Assembly: GCF_030770395.1 (NCBI RefSeq)
Contig: NZ_CP132480.1
Location: forward strand, 1,159,115 to 1,223,114
Reading direction: 5' to 3'
Length of the DNA stretch: 64,000 nt
From: Telluria beijingensis
Lineage (GTDB): Bacteria > Pseudomonadota > Gammaproteobacteria > Burkholderiales > Burkholderiaceae_D
Part shown: positions 16,347-24,323 of the stretch, in pieces
How the letters are laid out: every line of letters begins with the position of its first letter
How positions within the stretch are numbered: the first letter of the stretch is position 1
Made by a program: the position numbers and the translations under genes
The notes under the pieces: generated by a model
Database searches by the model: none
What the model saw: the letters and a program-made list of their open reading frames with translations, nothing else
Told to the model about the DNA's origin: nothing

Positions 16347-16909
16347 CAGTGGTTCACCCTGTCGTTCCAGTAGTCGCGCAGCAGGCCGTAGAACGCGGTG
16401 TCGGCATACTCGCCATGCACCAGCCAGCGCTGCGGCATATGGCCCTCCTTGCGGAAGCCCAGTTTTTCCAGCACCCGGGCCGAGGCCGTGTTGCGTGGAT
16501 CGATGTCGGCTTCGACCCGGTTCAGACCGACCTCGCGGAAGCCGTGTTCCAGCGCGGCCGCGATCGCTTCGAAGGCATAGCCCTTGCCCCAGTGCGCGCT
16601 GCCCAGCGCATAGCCGAGTTCGCAGCGTTTGTTCTGGTTGAAGAAGTGGTGCAGGGCCACGGTGCCGATCAACGCGCGGCTGGAAACGAGTTCGACTGCG
16701 AAGCGCAGCTCGGTCTCGTCGCGGTAGGCTTCCAGCGCACGGGCGATGGCGGTTTCGGCGAAGGAGATATCGGTCCACGGCTCGGCGCTCCAGTAGCGCA
16801 CCACGGCCGGGTCGGAAAAGATCGTGTACAGGGCCGGTGCGTCACTCGCGGCCAGCGGGCGCAGCACCAGGCGTTCGGTGGTCAGGACAGGGGTGATATA
16901 AGTCGACAT
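16346..16909 (-). CDS. GNAT-family N-acetyltransferase (RimJ/RimL-like)
   Basis: The 187-residue protein is of the Acetyltransf_3 type. It has TERLVLRPLAASDAPALYTIFSDPAVVRYW at the N-terminus, IGTVALHHFFNQNKRCELGYALG in the middle, and the acetyl-CoA loop in HWGKGYAFEAIAAALEHGF. It ends with NRVEADIDPRNTASARVLEKLGFRKEG. Family members acetylate protein N-termini or small amines; the substrate here is unknown. ATG 16909 (MSTYITPVLTTERL) is the family start; codons upstream of it are not conserved-looking. The stop overlaps the start of the TonB-like gene by one base. Confidence 0.87.
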   Translation of the reverse strand: MSTYITPVLTTERLVLRPLAASDAPALYTIFSDPAVVRYWSAEPWTDISFAETAIARALEAYRDETELRFAVELVSSRALIGTVALHHFFNQNKRCELGYALGSAHWGKGYAFEAIAAALEHGFREVGLNRVEADIDPRNTASARVLEKLGFRKEGHMPQRWLVHGEYADTAFYGLLRDYWNDRVNH

Positions 16910-17108
16910 GGTTCGCATTGCCAGTGTGATAAGCGGTAGCATACCATTGCTGCGAGGCCTGGCGACAGGGTGGGCCTCGACGATCCAGCACGATGCGTCA
17001 CGCATGTTTTTGCGGCTACGCAACTCTCCGTTTGTGTGCCCGTTGCAATATCTACTATTCTTGTTCAAACTTCAATGTCACGGCCGCGATAACAAGAAAG
17101 AGAGAACG

Positions 17109-18089
17109 ATGAGCGCCACCACCGAAGTCCTGGACTTGTCCGCATTCGACCAACACGCCGGGAATGCCGGCGAGCCGGCGCCGCCGACCGGCAGGCAGGT
17201 GGCGGTGGTCGGCGCCGGCGTGGCTGGCATGGCCTGCGCCATCCGGCTGGCGCTGCTCGGCAACGGCGTCGTGCTGTACGAGGCGCGCTCGCGCGAGCGC
17301 ATGCTCGAGACCCCGCCAGCGGATCTGTCCGAACGGGAGTCGTTCGAGCGCATGGTGGCGCAGGGGCGCATCCGCTGCGAATACGGCCGCAAGCTGGGCC
17401 TCAACCTGGCCCTGGCCGACCTGCACCTGTGGCATGACGCGGTCTTCCTCGGGGTCGGACTGGCGTCCAGCCGCGTGCTGGCGCTGTCGGGCAGCGCGCC
17501 GGCCGGCCTGTTCGATGCCGGCCAGCGGGTGGCGGCGGTGCAGGCGCTGGACGACCTGCTGGCGCTGCCGGTGCCGCAGCGCGCGATCGTGATCGGCGCC
17601 AGCCGCGGCGCGGTCGGCATGGCGGCGCGCCTGAAGCAGCTCGGCGCCCAGGACGTGACGCTGGCGCTGCGTCATGCGCTGGCGCCCGACGGCCGCGAAG
17701 AAGAAGTGGCGCGCGCCTGCTTCGTGCGGGTGCGCGGCTGGGTCGCGCCGCTCGAGGTGCTGCGCGACGAGCGCGGCGCGGTCGAGACGGTGCGCTTCGA
17801 GCAGACCCGCATGCTGGGCGGCCGCGTGGTCGATACCGGCGGCTTCACCGAGATCGCGGCCCATGCCGTGTTCAAGGCGGTCGGCCGCGCGGCCGGTCCC
17901 GAGCTCGACCCGCTGGTGCCCGGCCAGTCGCGCGAGGGCGACCGGATCGAGGTCGACGGCCGCTTTCGCACCGCGCTACCGGGCATCTATGCTGGCGGCG
18001 ACTGCGTGGCGCCGCGGCTGGAGGCGACGCAGGCGCGCCGCCACGGCCTGCAGGCGGCGCAGGCCATCCATGCCGATCTGCTGGCCTGA
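17109..18089 (+). CDS. FAD/NAD(P)-binding oxidoreductase, PreT/GltD-like, short form
   Basis: The 326-residue protein resembles the flavoprotein module of dihydropyrimidine dehydrogenase subunit PreT and glutamate synthase small subunit. The FAD-binding Rossmann motif is RQVAVVGAGVAGMACAIRLALLG near residue 30. A second nucleotide-binding region is AIVIGASRGAVGMAARLKQLG near residue 160, though its GxGxxG is altered to GASRGA. The final FAD motif is LPGIYAGGDCVAPRL near residue 290. The N-terminal helical domain that binds two iron-sulfur clusters in PreT is missing, and no PreA partner is nearby. The ribosome site AAGAGAGAACG precedes the ATG at 17109. It lies just upstream of an NCS1 nucleobase permease, which favours a role in pyrimidine or hydantoin metabolism; this is inference. 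Confidence 0.75.
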   Translation: MSATTEVLDLSAFDQHAGNAGEPAPPTGRQVAVVGAGVAGMACAIRLALLGNGVVLYEARSRERMLETPPADLSERESFERMVAQGRIRCEYGRKLGLNLALADLHLWHDAVFLGVGLASSRVLALSGSAPAGLFDAGQRVAAVQALDDLLALPVPQRAIVIGASRGAVGMAARLKQLGAQDVTLALRHALAPDGREEEVARACFVRVRGWVAPLEVLRDERGAVETVRFEQTRMLGGRVVDTGGFTEIAAHAVFKAVGRAAGPELDPLVPGQSREGDRIEVDGRFRTALPGIYAGGDCVAPRLEATQARRHGLQAAQAIHADLLA

Positions 18090-18152
18090 GGTTTTCACGT
18101 CGTATTGACGTTTGCGTTACACTCGCGCGCATCGATTCTTTCCGTGCGCACC

Positions 18153-19607
18153 GTGACCCATCCAACCGCCAACGATCTCTGGAACGACGACCTCGCTCCG
18201 ACCACCGCCGCCCAGCGCACCTGGCGCTGGTACCACTTCGCCGCCCTGTGGGTCGGCATGGTGATGTGCATCCCGGCCTACACCCTGTCGGCCAGCCTGG
18301 TCGAGGCGGGGATGTCGGGCTGGCAGGCGGTCATGACGGTCTTCCTGGCGAACGCCATCGTGCTGGTGCCGATGCTGCTGATCGGCCATGCCGGCGCCAA
18401 GTACGGCATCCCGTATGCCGTGCTGGCGCGTACCTCGTTCGGCACCGGCGGGGCCAAGCTGCCGGCGCTGATGCGCGCCATCGTTGCCTGCGGCTGGTAC
18501 GGCATCCAGACCTGGTTCGGCGGCAGCATGATCTACACCCTGCTGGGCGTGATGCAGGGCGCGCCGATCGGCGGCGAGCCGCTGGCCTGGCTCGGCATCA
18601 ACCTGGCGCAGCTGCTGTGCTTCCTGGCGTTCTGGGCGATCCAGCTGTATTTCGTGGTGCACGGGATGGAGTCGATCCGCCAGCTCGAGACCTGGACCGC
18701 GCCTTTGAAAATCGCGATCTGCTTCGTGCTGCTGTGGTGGGTCCATGACAAGGCGGGCGGCTTCGGGCCGCTGCTCGAGCAGCGTTCGCAGTTCGTGCCC
18801 GGCGGCCCCAGGGCGGGCCAGTTCTGGTCGACCTTCTGGCCCTCGCTGACCGCCATGATCGGCTTCTGGGCCACGCTGGCGCTGAACATCCCCGACTTCA
18901 CCCGCTTCGCCAGATCGCAGCGCGACCAGGTGGTCGGCCAGACCGTCGGCCTGCCGCTGCCCATGGGGCTGCTGGCGGCGCTGGCGGTGATCGTCACCTC
19001 GGCCACCGTGGTCCTGTACGGCAAGGCGCTGTGGGACCCGGTCGACCTGGCCAGCCGCATGACCGGCATCGCGGTGCTGGTGGCCCTGATCGTGCTGCTG
19101 GTCGATACGGTGAGCGTGAACCTGGCGGCCAACCTGGTCGGCCCGGCCTATGACTTTTCTGCGCTGGCGCCGCGCCGCATCAGCTATCGCGGCGGCGGCT
19201 ACCTCACGGCCGGCCTGGCGCTGGTCATGATGCCGTGGAAGATCCTGGAATCGACCCAGAACTACATCATGACCTGGCTGGTCGGCTACTCGGCCTTGCT
19301 GGGACCGATCGCCGGCGTGCTGGTGGTCGACTACTACCTGGTGCGCAAGACCCGGCTCGAGGTCGACCAGCTGTACCGGCACGATGGCATCTATAGTTAC
19401 GGGAATGGCTGGAACAACGCGGCGCTGGCGGCCTTCGCGCTGGGCGTGCTGCCCAATATCCCGGGCTTCCTGAACGCGGCCTTCCCGGCCAGCTTCCCCG
19501 ACGTCGGCGAGGTGTTCAAGACGATCTATACCTATGCCTGGTTCGTCGGCGTCGCCATCGCCGCCGTGGTCTACGGCCTCATGATGAAGGGGCGGGGCGC
19601 GCGATGA
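18153..19607 (+). CDS. NCS1-family nucleobase/allantoin:cation symporter
   Basis: The protein of about 484 residues has some 12 membrane segments and the NCS1 hallmarks: NDDLAPTTAAQRTWRWYHFAALWVG at the N-terminus, GAKYGIPYAVLARTSFGTGGAKLPALMRAIVACGWYGIQTWFGG, and LNIPDFTRFARSQRDQ near residue 250. These are the positions that bind substrate in Mhp1. Family members import uracil, cytosine, allantoin or hydantoins with Na+ or H+. The start is uncertain: GTG 18153 is chosen because conserved sequence begins there, but GTG 18144 or TTG 18105 in the same frame are possible. The stop overlaps the AraC gene by 4 bp. Given the urate genes downstream, allantoin or a pyrimidine are likely substrates. 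Confidence 0.9.
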   Translation: MTHPTANDLWNDDLAPTTAAQRTWRWYHFAALWVGMVMCIPAYTLSASLVEAGMSGWQAVMTVFLANAIVLVPMLLIGHAGAKYGIPYAVLARTSFGTGGAKLPALMRAIVACGWYGIQTWFGGSMIYTLLGVMQGAPIGGEPLAWLGINLAQLLCFLAFWAIQLYFVVHGMESIRQLETWTAPLKIAICFVLLWWVHDKAGGFGPLLEQRSQFVPGGPRAGQFWSTFWPSLTAMIGFWATLALNIPDFTRFARSQRDQVVGQTVGLPLPMGLLAALAVIVTSATVVLYGKALWDPVDLASRMTGIAVLVALIVLLVDTVSVNLAANLVGPAYDFSALAPRRISYRGGGYLTAGLALVMMPWKILESTQNYIMTWLVGYSALLGPIAGVLVVDYYLVRKTRLEVDQLYRHDGIYSYGNGWNNAALAAFALGVLPNIPGFLNAAFPASFPDVGEVFKTIYTYAWFVGVAIAAVVYGLMMKGRGAR

Positions 19608-20449
19608 CGGTGCGCTTCCGCCCTGGCCAATTCTATGGCGTGCGCCACGAGCGCACCCAGGGCGGAATCTTCGAACTCGGGGTGCTCGAAGCGAACGCGC
19701 CCGAGCGCGACGTCCACCTGCACCTGCACGAGGAAGCGCATTACGTGCTGGTGCTGGCCGGGACCTACCTGTCCAGCGCCAACGGGGCGCCGGCCTTCGC
19801 GCCGGCGCCGGCCCTGGTCTACAACCCGCCCGGCACCGTGCACCGCGACCGTTTTTTGGGCGGCAAGGGGCGCTTCATGACGATCTCGATCGCGCCGCGC
19901 CACCTCGATGGCGACGAGTCCCTGCGCCGGATTCCCGCGCAGGCCAGCTACCTGCAGCAGGCGGCCTGCCTGCGCACGGCTTTCTCGCTCGCCCGCCGCA
20001 TGCAGGGCCGGCCGGACGCCACCCTGCTCGAATCCGGCGTGTGGGAATTGCTGGCGCATTCCGATGGCAGGCCGGGGCGGCCCCTGCGCCAGCCGCCGTC
20101 CTGGATGCGCCACGCCTACGGGGCGGTAATGGATGGCGCCGTCGATCCCGGCCTGTCGATTGCCGAGGTGGCGGCCGGCAGCGGCGTGCATCCGGTGCAC
20201 CTGGCGCGCGTGTTCCGCGAGCAGTTCGGCTGCTCGCCCGGCGAGCTGCTGCGCTGGCGCCGCATCGAACGCGCCTGCGCCATGCTGCGCCAGCGCGGCC
20301 TGGGCATGGCCGAGATCGCGTTCGAGGCCGGCTTCGTCGACCAGAGCCATATGAGCCATGCCTTCCGCCAGCGCTTCGGCATGCCGCCCGGCGCCTGGCG
20401 CCGCCAGATGTTTGATGGATACAAGACAGCGCCGCAGGCAGCCGACTAG
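19604..20449 (+). CDS. AraC-family transcriptional regulator
   Basis: The 281-residue protein has an N-terminal cupin-like sensor (residues 1-110, with ERDVHLHLHEEAHYVLVLAGTYL and YNPPGTVHRDRF). The C-terminal double helix-turn-helix covers about residues 175-275. The HTH region has LSIAEVAAGSGVHPVHLARVFREQFGCSPGELLRWRRIERA and then MAEIAFEAGFVDQSHMSHAFRQRFGMPPGAWRR, which fits the AraC signature. The ATG overlaps the permease stop (ATGA), so the regulator is co-translated with the transporter and probably controls it in response to its substrate. Confidence 0.92.
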   Translation: MTVRFRPGQFYGVRHERTQGGIFELGVLEANAPERDVHLHLHEEAHYVLVLAGTYLSSANGAPAFAPAPALVYNPPGTVHRDRFLGGKGRFMTISIAPRHLDGDESLRRIPAQASYLQQAACLRTAFSLARRMQGRPDATLLESGVWELLAHSDGRPGRPLRQPPSWMRHAYGAVMDGAVDPGLSIAEVAAGSGVHPVHLARVFREQFGCSPGELLRWRRIERACAMLRQRGLGMAEIAFEAGFVDQSHMSHAFRQRFGMPPGAWRRQMFDGYKTAPQAAD

Positions 20450-20478
20450 ACTGGCGTTTTCCATGACGAGGAGGATGC

Positions 20479-21519
20479 ATGTTTCGATATGCGATTGCGC
20501 TGGCCTGCTTCGTGGCCGCGGGGAGCGCCGGCGGCGCGAACTTCGATGCCGTCACCGGCGAGATCAAGGCCGGCAACTTCAAACAGATCACCAGCGTCGT
20601 GGTGTCGCGCCACGGCAAGGTGCTCTACGAGCAGTATTTCGATGACGAAGGAGCGCAGGGCCTGCGCAATACCCGCTCGGTGACCAAGACCGTGGGCGGC
20701 ATGCTGGTGGGCGCGGCCATCGAGCGCAAGCTGTTGACGGTCGATGCGCCGGTGCTGCCCTTCTTCAGGGACCGGATGCCGGTCGCGCACCCCGACCCGC
20801 GCAAGGACCGCATCACGGTCGAAGACCTGCTCACCATGAGCGCCATCGTCGAATGCGACGATTTCAACGAGTTCTCGCGCGGGCACGAAGAGCGCATGTA
20901 CCTGATCGAGGACTGGAGCCGCTTCTACCTCGACCTGCCGGTGCGCGGCTTCCCCGAATGGACGCCGCCGCCCGCCCAGCAGCCCTACGGCCGCGCCTTC
21001 AGCTATTGCACCGCCGGCACGGCCCTGATCGCGCCGCTGCTCGAGCGTGCGACCGGGCGCAGCGTGCAGGACTTTGCCGACGAAGTGCTGTTCAAGCCGC
21101 TGGGCATCGACAAGGTCAAATGGCAGGTGCAGCCGCTGGGGCCGGCGATGACGGGCGGGAGCCTGGGCCTGCGCAGCCGCGACCTGTGGAAGCTGGGCCA
21201 GCTCTACCTGAACGGCGGCAAATGGGCGGGCAAGCAGGTGCTGCCATCAGCCTGGGTCGCGCAATCGATCGAGCCGCATGCCCGGGTGCGCGACGGCGTC
21301 GACTACGGCTACCTGTGGTGGCTGCAGCCGTTCACCGTGGGCGAACAGAAGGTGAATACCTATGCCATGTCCGGCATGGGCGGCAACAAGGTCTATGTGC
21401 TGCCGGAGTGGGACGCGGTGGTGGTCATCACCACCACCAACTTCCGCGTGCCGGGGCCGCATCCGCTGACCGAGAAGCTGCTCACGACCCTGATCCTGCC
21501 GGCGCTGCAGGCAGAGTAA
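20479..21519 (+). CDS. Exported serine hydrolase, class C beta-lactamase family
   Basis: The 346-residue protein has a signal peptide (MFRYAIALACFVAAGSAGGA) and the beta-lactamase/DD-peptidase fold. The nucleophile Ser is in RNTRSVTKTVGG (SxxK, near residue 70). The Tyr motif appears as FSYCTAGTALIAP (Y-C-T rather than the usual YxN). The third element is MSGMGGNKVYVLPEWDAVVVI. Proteins of this group are usually esterases or peptidases rather than true beta-lactamases. It follows the AraC gene by 29 bp but has its own ribosome site (GAGGA). Its last 38 bp overlap the convergent uraD-allC gene. Confidence 0.85.
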   Translation: MFRYAIALACFVAAGSAGGANFDAVTGEIKAGNFKQITSVVVSRHGKVLYEQYFDDEGAQGLRNTRSVTKTVGGMLVGAAIERKLLTVDAPVLPFFRDRMPVAHPDPRKDRITVEDLLTMSAIVECDDFNEFSRGHEERMYLIEDWSRFYLDLPVRGFPEWTPPPAQQPYGRAFSYCTAGTALIAPLLERATGRSVQDFADEVLFKPLGIDKVKWQVQPLGPAMTGGSLGLRSRDLWKLGQLYLNGGKWAGKQVLPSAWVAQSIEPHARVRDGVDYGYLWWLQPFTVGEQKVNTYAMSGMGGNKVYVLPEWDAVVVITTTNFRVPGPHPLTEKLLTTLILPALQAE

Positions 21520-23269
21520 TACCGCGCAGGAAGTCGAGCAGAAAGTTGAGCAAAACCGTGCCGGCGAGGTCCGCATCGTCGGCGGTCATGGTCTCGAGCG
21601 GATTGTGGCTGATGCCGCCGTTGCCGCAGCGGACGAACAGCATCGCGACGTCGGTGAGTCGGGCCATGCGCATCGCGTCGTGGCCGGCGCCCGAGGGCAG
21701 GTCGACACGCGGCAGGCCGGCGCGTTCGACGGCGTGGCCCAGTTGCGCCATCAGGTGCGGCGCGCAGGGCACGGCGTCGATCTCGAGCAATTTGTAGAGT
21801 TTTTCCTGGACGCCGCGCCGCGCGCAGATTTGCTCGACTCCCGCCAGGATATCGTCCACCGCCGCCAGCCGGATTGCGTCATCGGCGGCGCGGATATCGA
21901 GCGACAGCCTGCAGGCGCCGGGCACCACATTGACCGAACCGGCGGGCACGTCCAGCTGGCCGACCGTGCCCACCAGCGAGGCGGGGCCACTGCAGCGGCT
22001 TTCCACCAGCAATACGATCTCGGCCGCGGCGGCGGCGGCATCGCGCCGCATGCCCATCGGCGTGGTGCCGGCGTGGCTGGCCACGCCTTTCAGTTCGACG
22101 ACGTAGCGCGAGCTGCCAGCGATCGCGCTCACCACGCCCAGCGGCAGGCCGCGCTCGAGCAGCACCGGTCCCTGTTCGATATGGACTTCGACGAAGCCCA
22201 GCACGCTGGCGGGATCGCGCGCGATGGTCGGGATGGCCGCCGGATCGTGGCCGGCCGCCAGCAGGGCGTCGCGCAGCAGGATGCCGTCGGCGTCGACCGC
22301 ATCGAGCAGCGCCGGGTCGAAGCCGCCGGCCACCGCGCTGCTGCCGAGGAAGGTGCTGCGAAAGCGCACGCCTTCCTCTTCGGCGAAGGCGATCACTTCC
22401 AGGTCGTAGGGCAGGCGCTCGCCGCGCGCATTCAGCTGGCCGACCAGCGCCACCGGCAGCAGGATGCCGAGCCGGCCGTCGTACTTGCCGCCATTGCGCA
22501 CGGTGTCGTAGTGCGAGCCGGTGACCAGGGTCCGCGCGCCCGGCACGGCGGCGGCATAGCGGCCGACCACGTTGCCGACGGCGTCGATGTGGACCGTCAT
22601 GCCGGCATCGCGCATCCAGTCCGCGATGGTCGCGGCGGTGCGCCGGTGGGCCGGCGTCATGTAGGCGCAGGTCAGATCGGTGTCGGTGTCGCTGATGCCG
22701 CCGAGGGTCTCGCACCAGTCCATCACGGTGGCGCCGAGCGACGGTTCGACTTCGAGCCGCGCATTCAGGCGGATCTCGGCGATGCGGTGCACCTGGCGCA
22801 GCGCTTCGCGCAATTCGTCGTCGCGCGTGTTGTCCAGGCGGCGCACGAAGGTATCGATGATGTCTTGCCGCGCCAGCCCGCGGCCGGTCGTGCCTTTCAC
22901 GGCCAGGATGAAGGGGAAACCGAAGCGCTCGTTGTATTGTGCATTGAGTGCATGCAGCTGCGCATATTCGTCCGGTGTGCAGCGGTCCAGGCCGGAGCTG
23001 GCCTGTTCGCCGGTCGATTCCGCCGTCAGCTCGCCGGCGATGGCGGCCCTGCCGGCCAGTTCGGGGTGTGCGCGCAGCAGGGACAGGCGTTCCTCGTCGC
23101 TCGCGCCATCGACTACCGCCTGCAAGGCCAGCTTGAGCGCGGCCAGCGTCGCGAAGGGGCGGGCTGCGGCGGCGCGCGCCGCGATCCAGGGCGAGTGTTC
23201 GTAGATGCCGGTGAGCGCCCCGGTAAAGGCGGCGGCATCGACTTCGTTCAGCGCCTGGATCGTCAACAT
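21482..23269 (-). CDS. Fused OHCU decarboxylase (UraD) and allantoate amidohydrolase (AllC)
   Basis: The 595-residue protein joins two enzymes of urate breakdown. Residues 1-165 are the 2-oxo-4-hydroxy-4-carboxy-5-ureidoimidazoline decarboxylase, with YEHSPWIAARAAAARPF, the catalytic His region LLRAHPELAGRA near residue 67, and NERFGFPFILAVKG. Residues 170-585 are an M20 amidohydrolase of the allantoate/ureidopropionate type. Its metal site includes TGSHYDTVRNGGKYDGRLG, AFAEEEGVRF, VEVHIEQGPVL and PSGAGHDAM. The first makes S-allantoin; the second hydrolyses allantoate to ureidoglycine, ammonia and CO2. Allantoinase, acting between the two, is not in the window. It lies 3 bp after the LysR gene and is co-transcribed with it. 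Both halves look intact. Confidence 0.93.
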   Translation of the reverse strand: MLTIQALNEVDAAAFTGALTGIYEHSPWIAARAAAARPFATLAALKLALQAVVDGASDEERLSLLRAHPELAGRAAIAGELTAESTGEQASSGLDRCTPDEYAQLHALNAQYNERFGFPFILAVKGTTGRGLARQDIIDTFVRRLDNTRDDELREALRQVHRIAEIRLNARLEVEPSLGATVMDWCETLGGISDTDTDLTCAYMTPAHRRTAATIADWMRDAGMTVHIDAVGNVVGRYAAAVPGARTLVTGSHYDTVRNGGKYDGRLGILLPVALVGQLNARGERLPYDLEVIAFAEEEGVRFRSTFLGSSAVAGGFDPALLDAVDADGILLRDALLAAGHDPAAIPTIARDPASVLGFVEVHIEQGPVLLERGLPLGVVSAIAGSSRYVVELKGVASHAGTTPMGMRRDAAAAAAEIVLLVESRCSGPASLVGTVGQLDVPAGSVNVVPGACRLSLDIRAADDAIRLAAVDDILAGVEQICARRGVQEKLYKLLEIDAVPCAPHLMAQLGHAVERAGLPRVDLPSGAGHDAMRMARLTDVAMLFVRCGNGGISHNPLETMTADDADLAGTVLLNFLLDFLRGITLPAAPAGSGS

Positions 23270-23272
23270 GGT

Positions 23273-24211
23273 CTACTCCTGGTTCAGGGTACGCGCGGCA
23301 ATGCTGACCTGGTCGCGCAGCCATTTGTGCTCGGTCGACTGGTGCACGCGCTGGTGCCACAGCTGGTAGAAGCGCATCGGCGAAAACTTGATCGGCACCG
23401 TGAAGCTCTTCAGCGGCAAGGTCTTTTCGAAGGCACGGATGAACTGGCGCCCGGTGGTCAGCACCAGGTCGCTCTGGGTCAGCATGTACGGGATCACGCC
23501 GAAATACGGCGACTCGACCGCCACCCGGCGCTGCAGGCCGTGGCGCTCCAGGTACGCGTCGATCACGCCGTGGTAACCCGGCAGCATCTGGGTCGGGGCG
23601 ACGTGGGGCAGGTCGAGGTAGTCCTCGAGCGTCATCGCGTCCGGCGCCGTGCGCCTGGCGTAGGGGCTGTCGGCGCGCATGGTGCAGATGATCGGGTCTT
23701 CGAACAGCTTCGACATGTGCAGGTGGGCCGGCGGCTCGTCCCAGTTGGCGATCACCAGGTCCATGTCGCCGTCGGACAGCATGCGCAGGTAGTCGAGGCC
23801 GGGGCCGAGGGCGTGGATGACGACCTTGCTGGCGGGCGAACCGCGCCGCAGCAGCGCCACCACATTGGGCAGGAAGCGCGCGTCGAGATAATCCGGGGCG
23901 GCGATGTGGAAGGTGCGCGCCGCCTGTTCGGGGACGAACGGCGCCTTGCGCACGAACAGGCTCTCGGCCTCGTCGAGGATGCGCTTGGCGGGTTTCAGCA
24001 GGCTCTCGCCGTGCTGGGTCGGCACCATGCCGCGCGCGCCGCGCACCAGCAGCGGGTCGCCGGTGAGCTCGCGGAGTTTACGCAGCGAGGCCGAGATCGA
24101 GGGCTGCGGCTGGTTCAGCTTGAGCGCCACCCGCGACACGTTCTTCTCCACCAGCAGCAGGTAGAGAATGCGGATCAGGTGCAGGTCGAGGTTGCGGGGG
24201 AGGCTGGACAT
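23273..24211 (-). CDS. LysR-family regulator of the urate genes
   Basis: The 312-residue protein has an N-terminal winged helix (residues 6-65, LHLIRILYLLLVEKNVSRVALKLNQPQPSISASLRKLRELTGDPLLVRG) and a C-terminal effector domain beginning TFHIAAPDYLDARFLPNVV. ATG 24211 is chosen; a GTG lies directly before it. The gene is divergent from puuD and precedes uraD-allC by 3 bp, so it probably controls both in response to urate or an intermediate. An inverted repeat at 24220-24252 is the likely binding site. Confidence 0.92.
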   Translation of the reverse strand: MSSLPRNLDLHLIRILYLLLVEKNVSRVALKLNQPQPSISASLRKLRELTGDPLLVRGARGMVPTQHGESLLKPAKRILDEAESLFVRKAPFVPEQAARTFHIAAPDYLDARFLPNVVALLRRGSPASKVVIHALGPGLDYLRMLSDGDMDLVIANWDEPPAHLHMSKLFEDPIICTMRADSPYARRTAPDAMTLEDYLDLPHVAPTQMLPGYHGVIDAYLERHGLQRRVAVESPYFGVIPYMLTQSDLVLTTGRQFIRAFEKTLPLKSFTVPIKFSPMRFYQLWHQRVHQSTEHKWLRDQVSIAARTLNQE

Positions 24212-24219
24212 CACAGGCA

Positions 24220-24252
24220 GCGTATATCAAGGTGGATATGTCGAATATACGC
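24220..24252. promoter_or_regulatory. Inverted repeat, candidate LysR operator between lysR and puuD
   Basis: The perfect 8-bp arms GCGTATAT (24220-24227) and ATATACGC (24245-24252) are separated by 17 bp in the 112-bp divergent intergenic region. An AT-rich inverted repeat close to the regulator start is the usual LysR recognition site, so it probably serves both autorepression and puuD activation. Confidence 0.5.
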
Positions 24253-24323
24253 TAGATTTCATGTCGCAGAAATTGGAATCGGCGTATCTTCGATCCGGCC
24301 GCAACCATTTACAAGGGAGGACC

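Noticed and set aside
20479..21519. An antibiotic-resistance beta-lactamase.
   Set aside because: It has the fold and SxxK, but the second motif is Y-C-T and the general sequence is that of serine esterase/peptidase relatives; resistance cannot be claimed.
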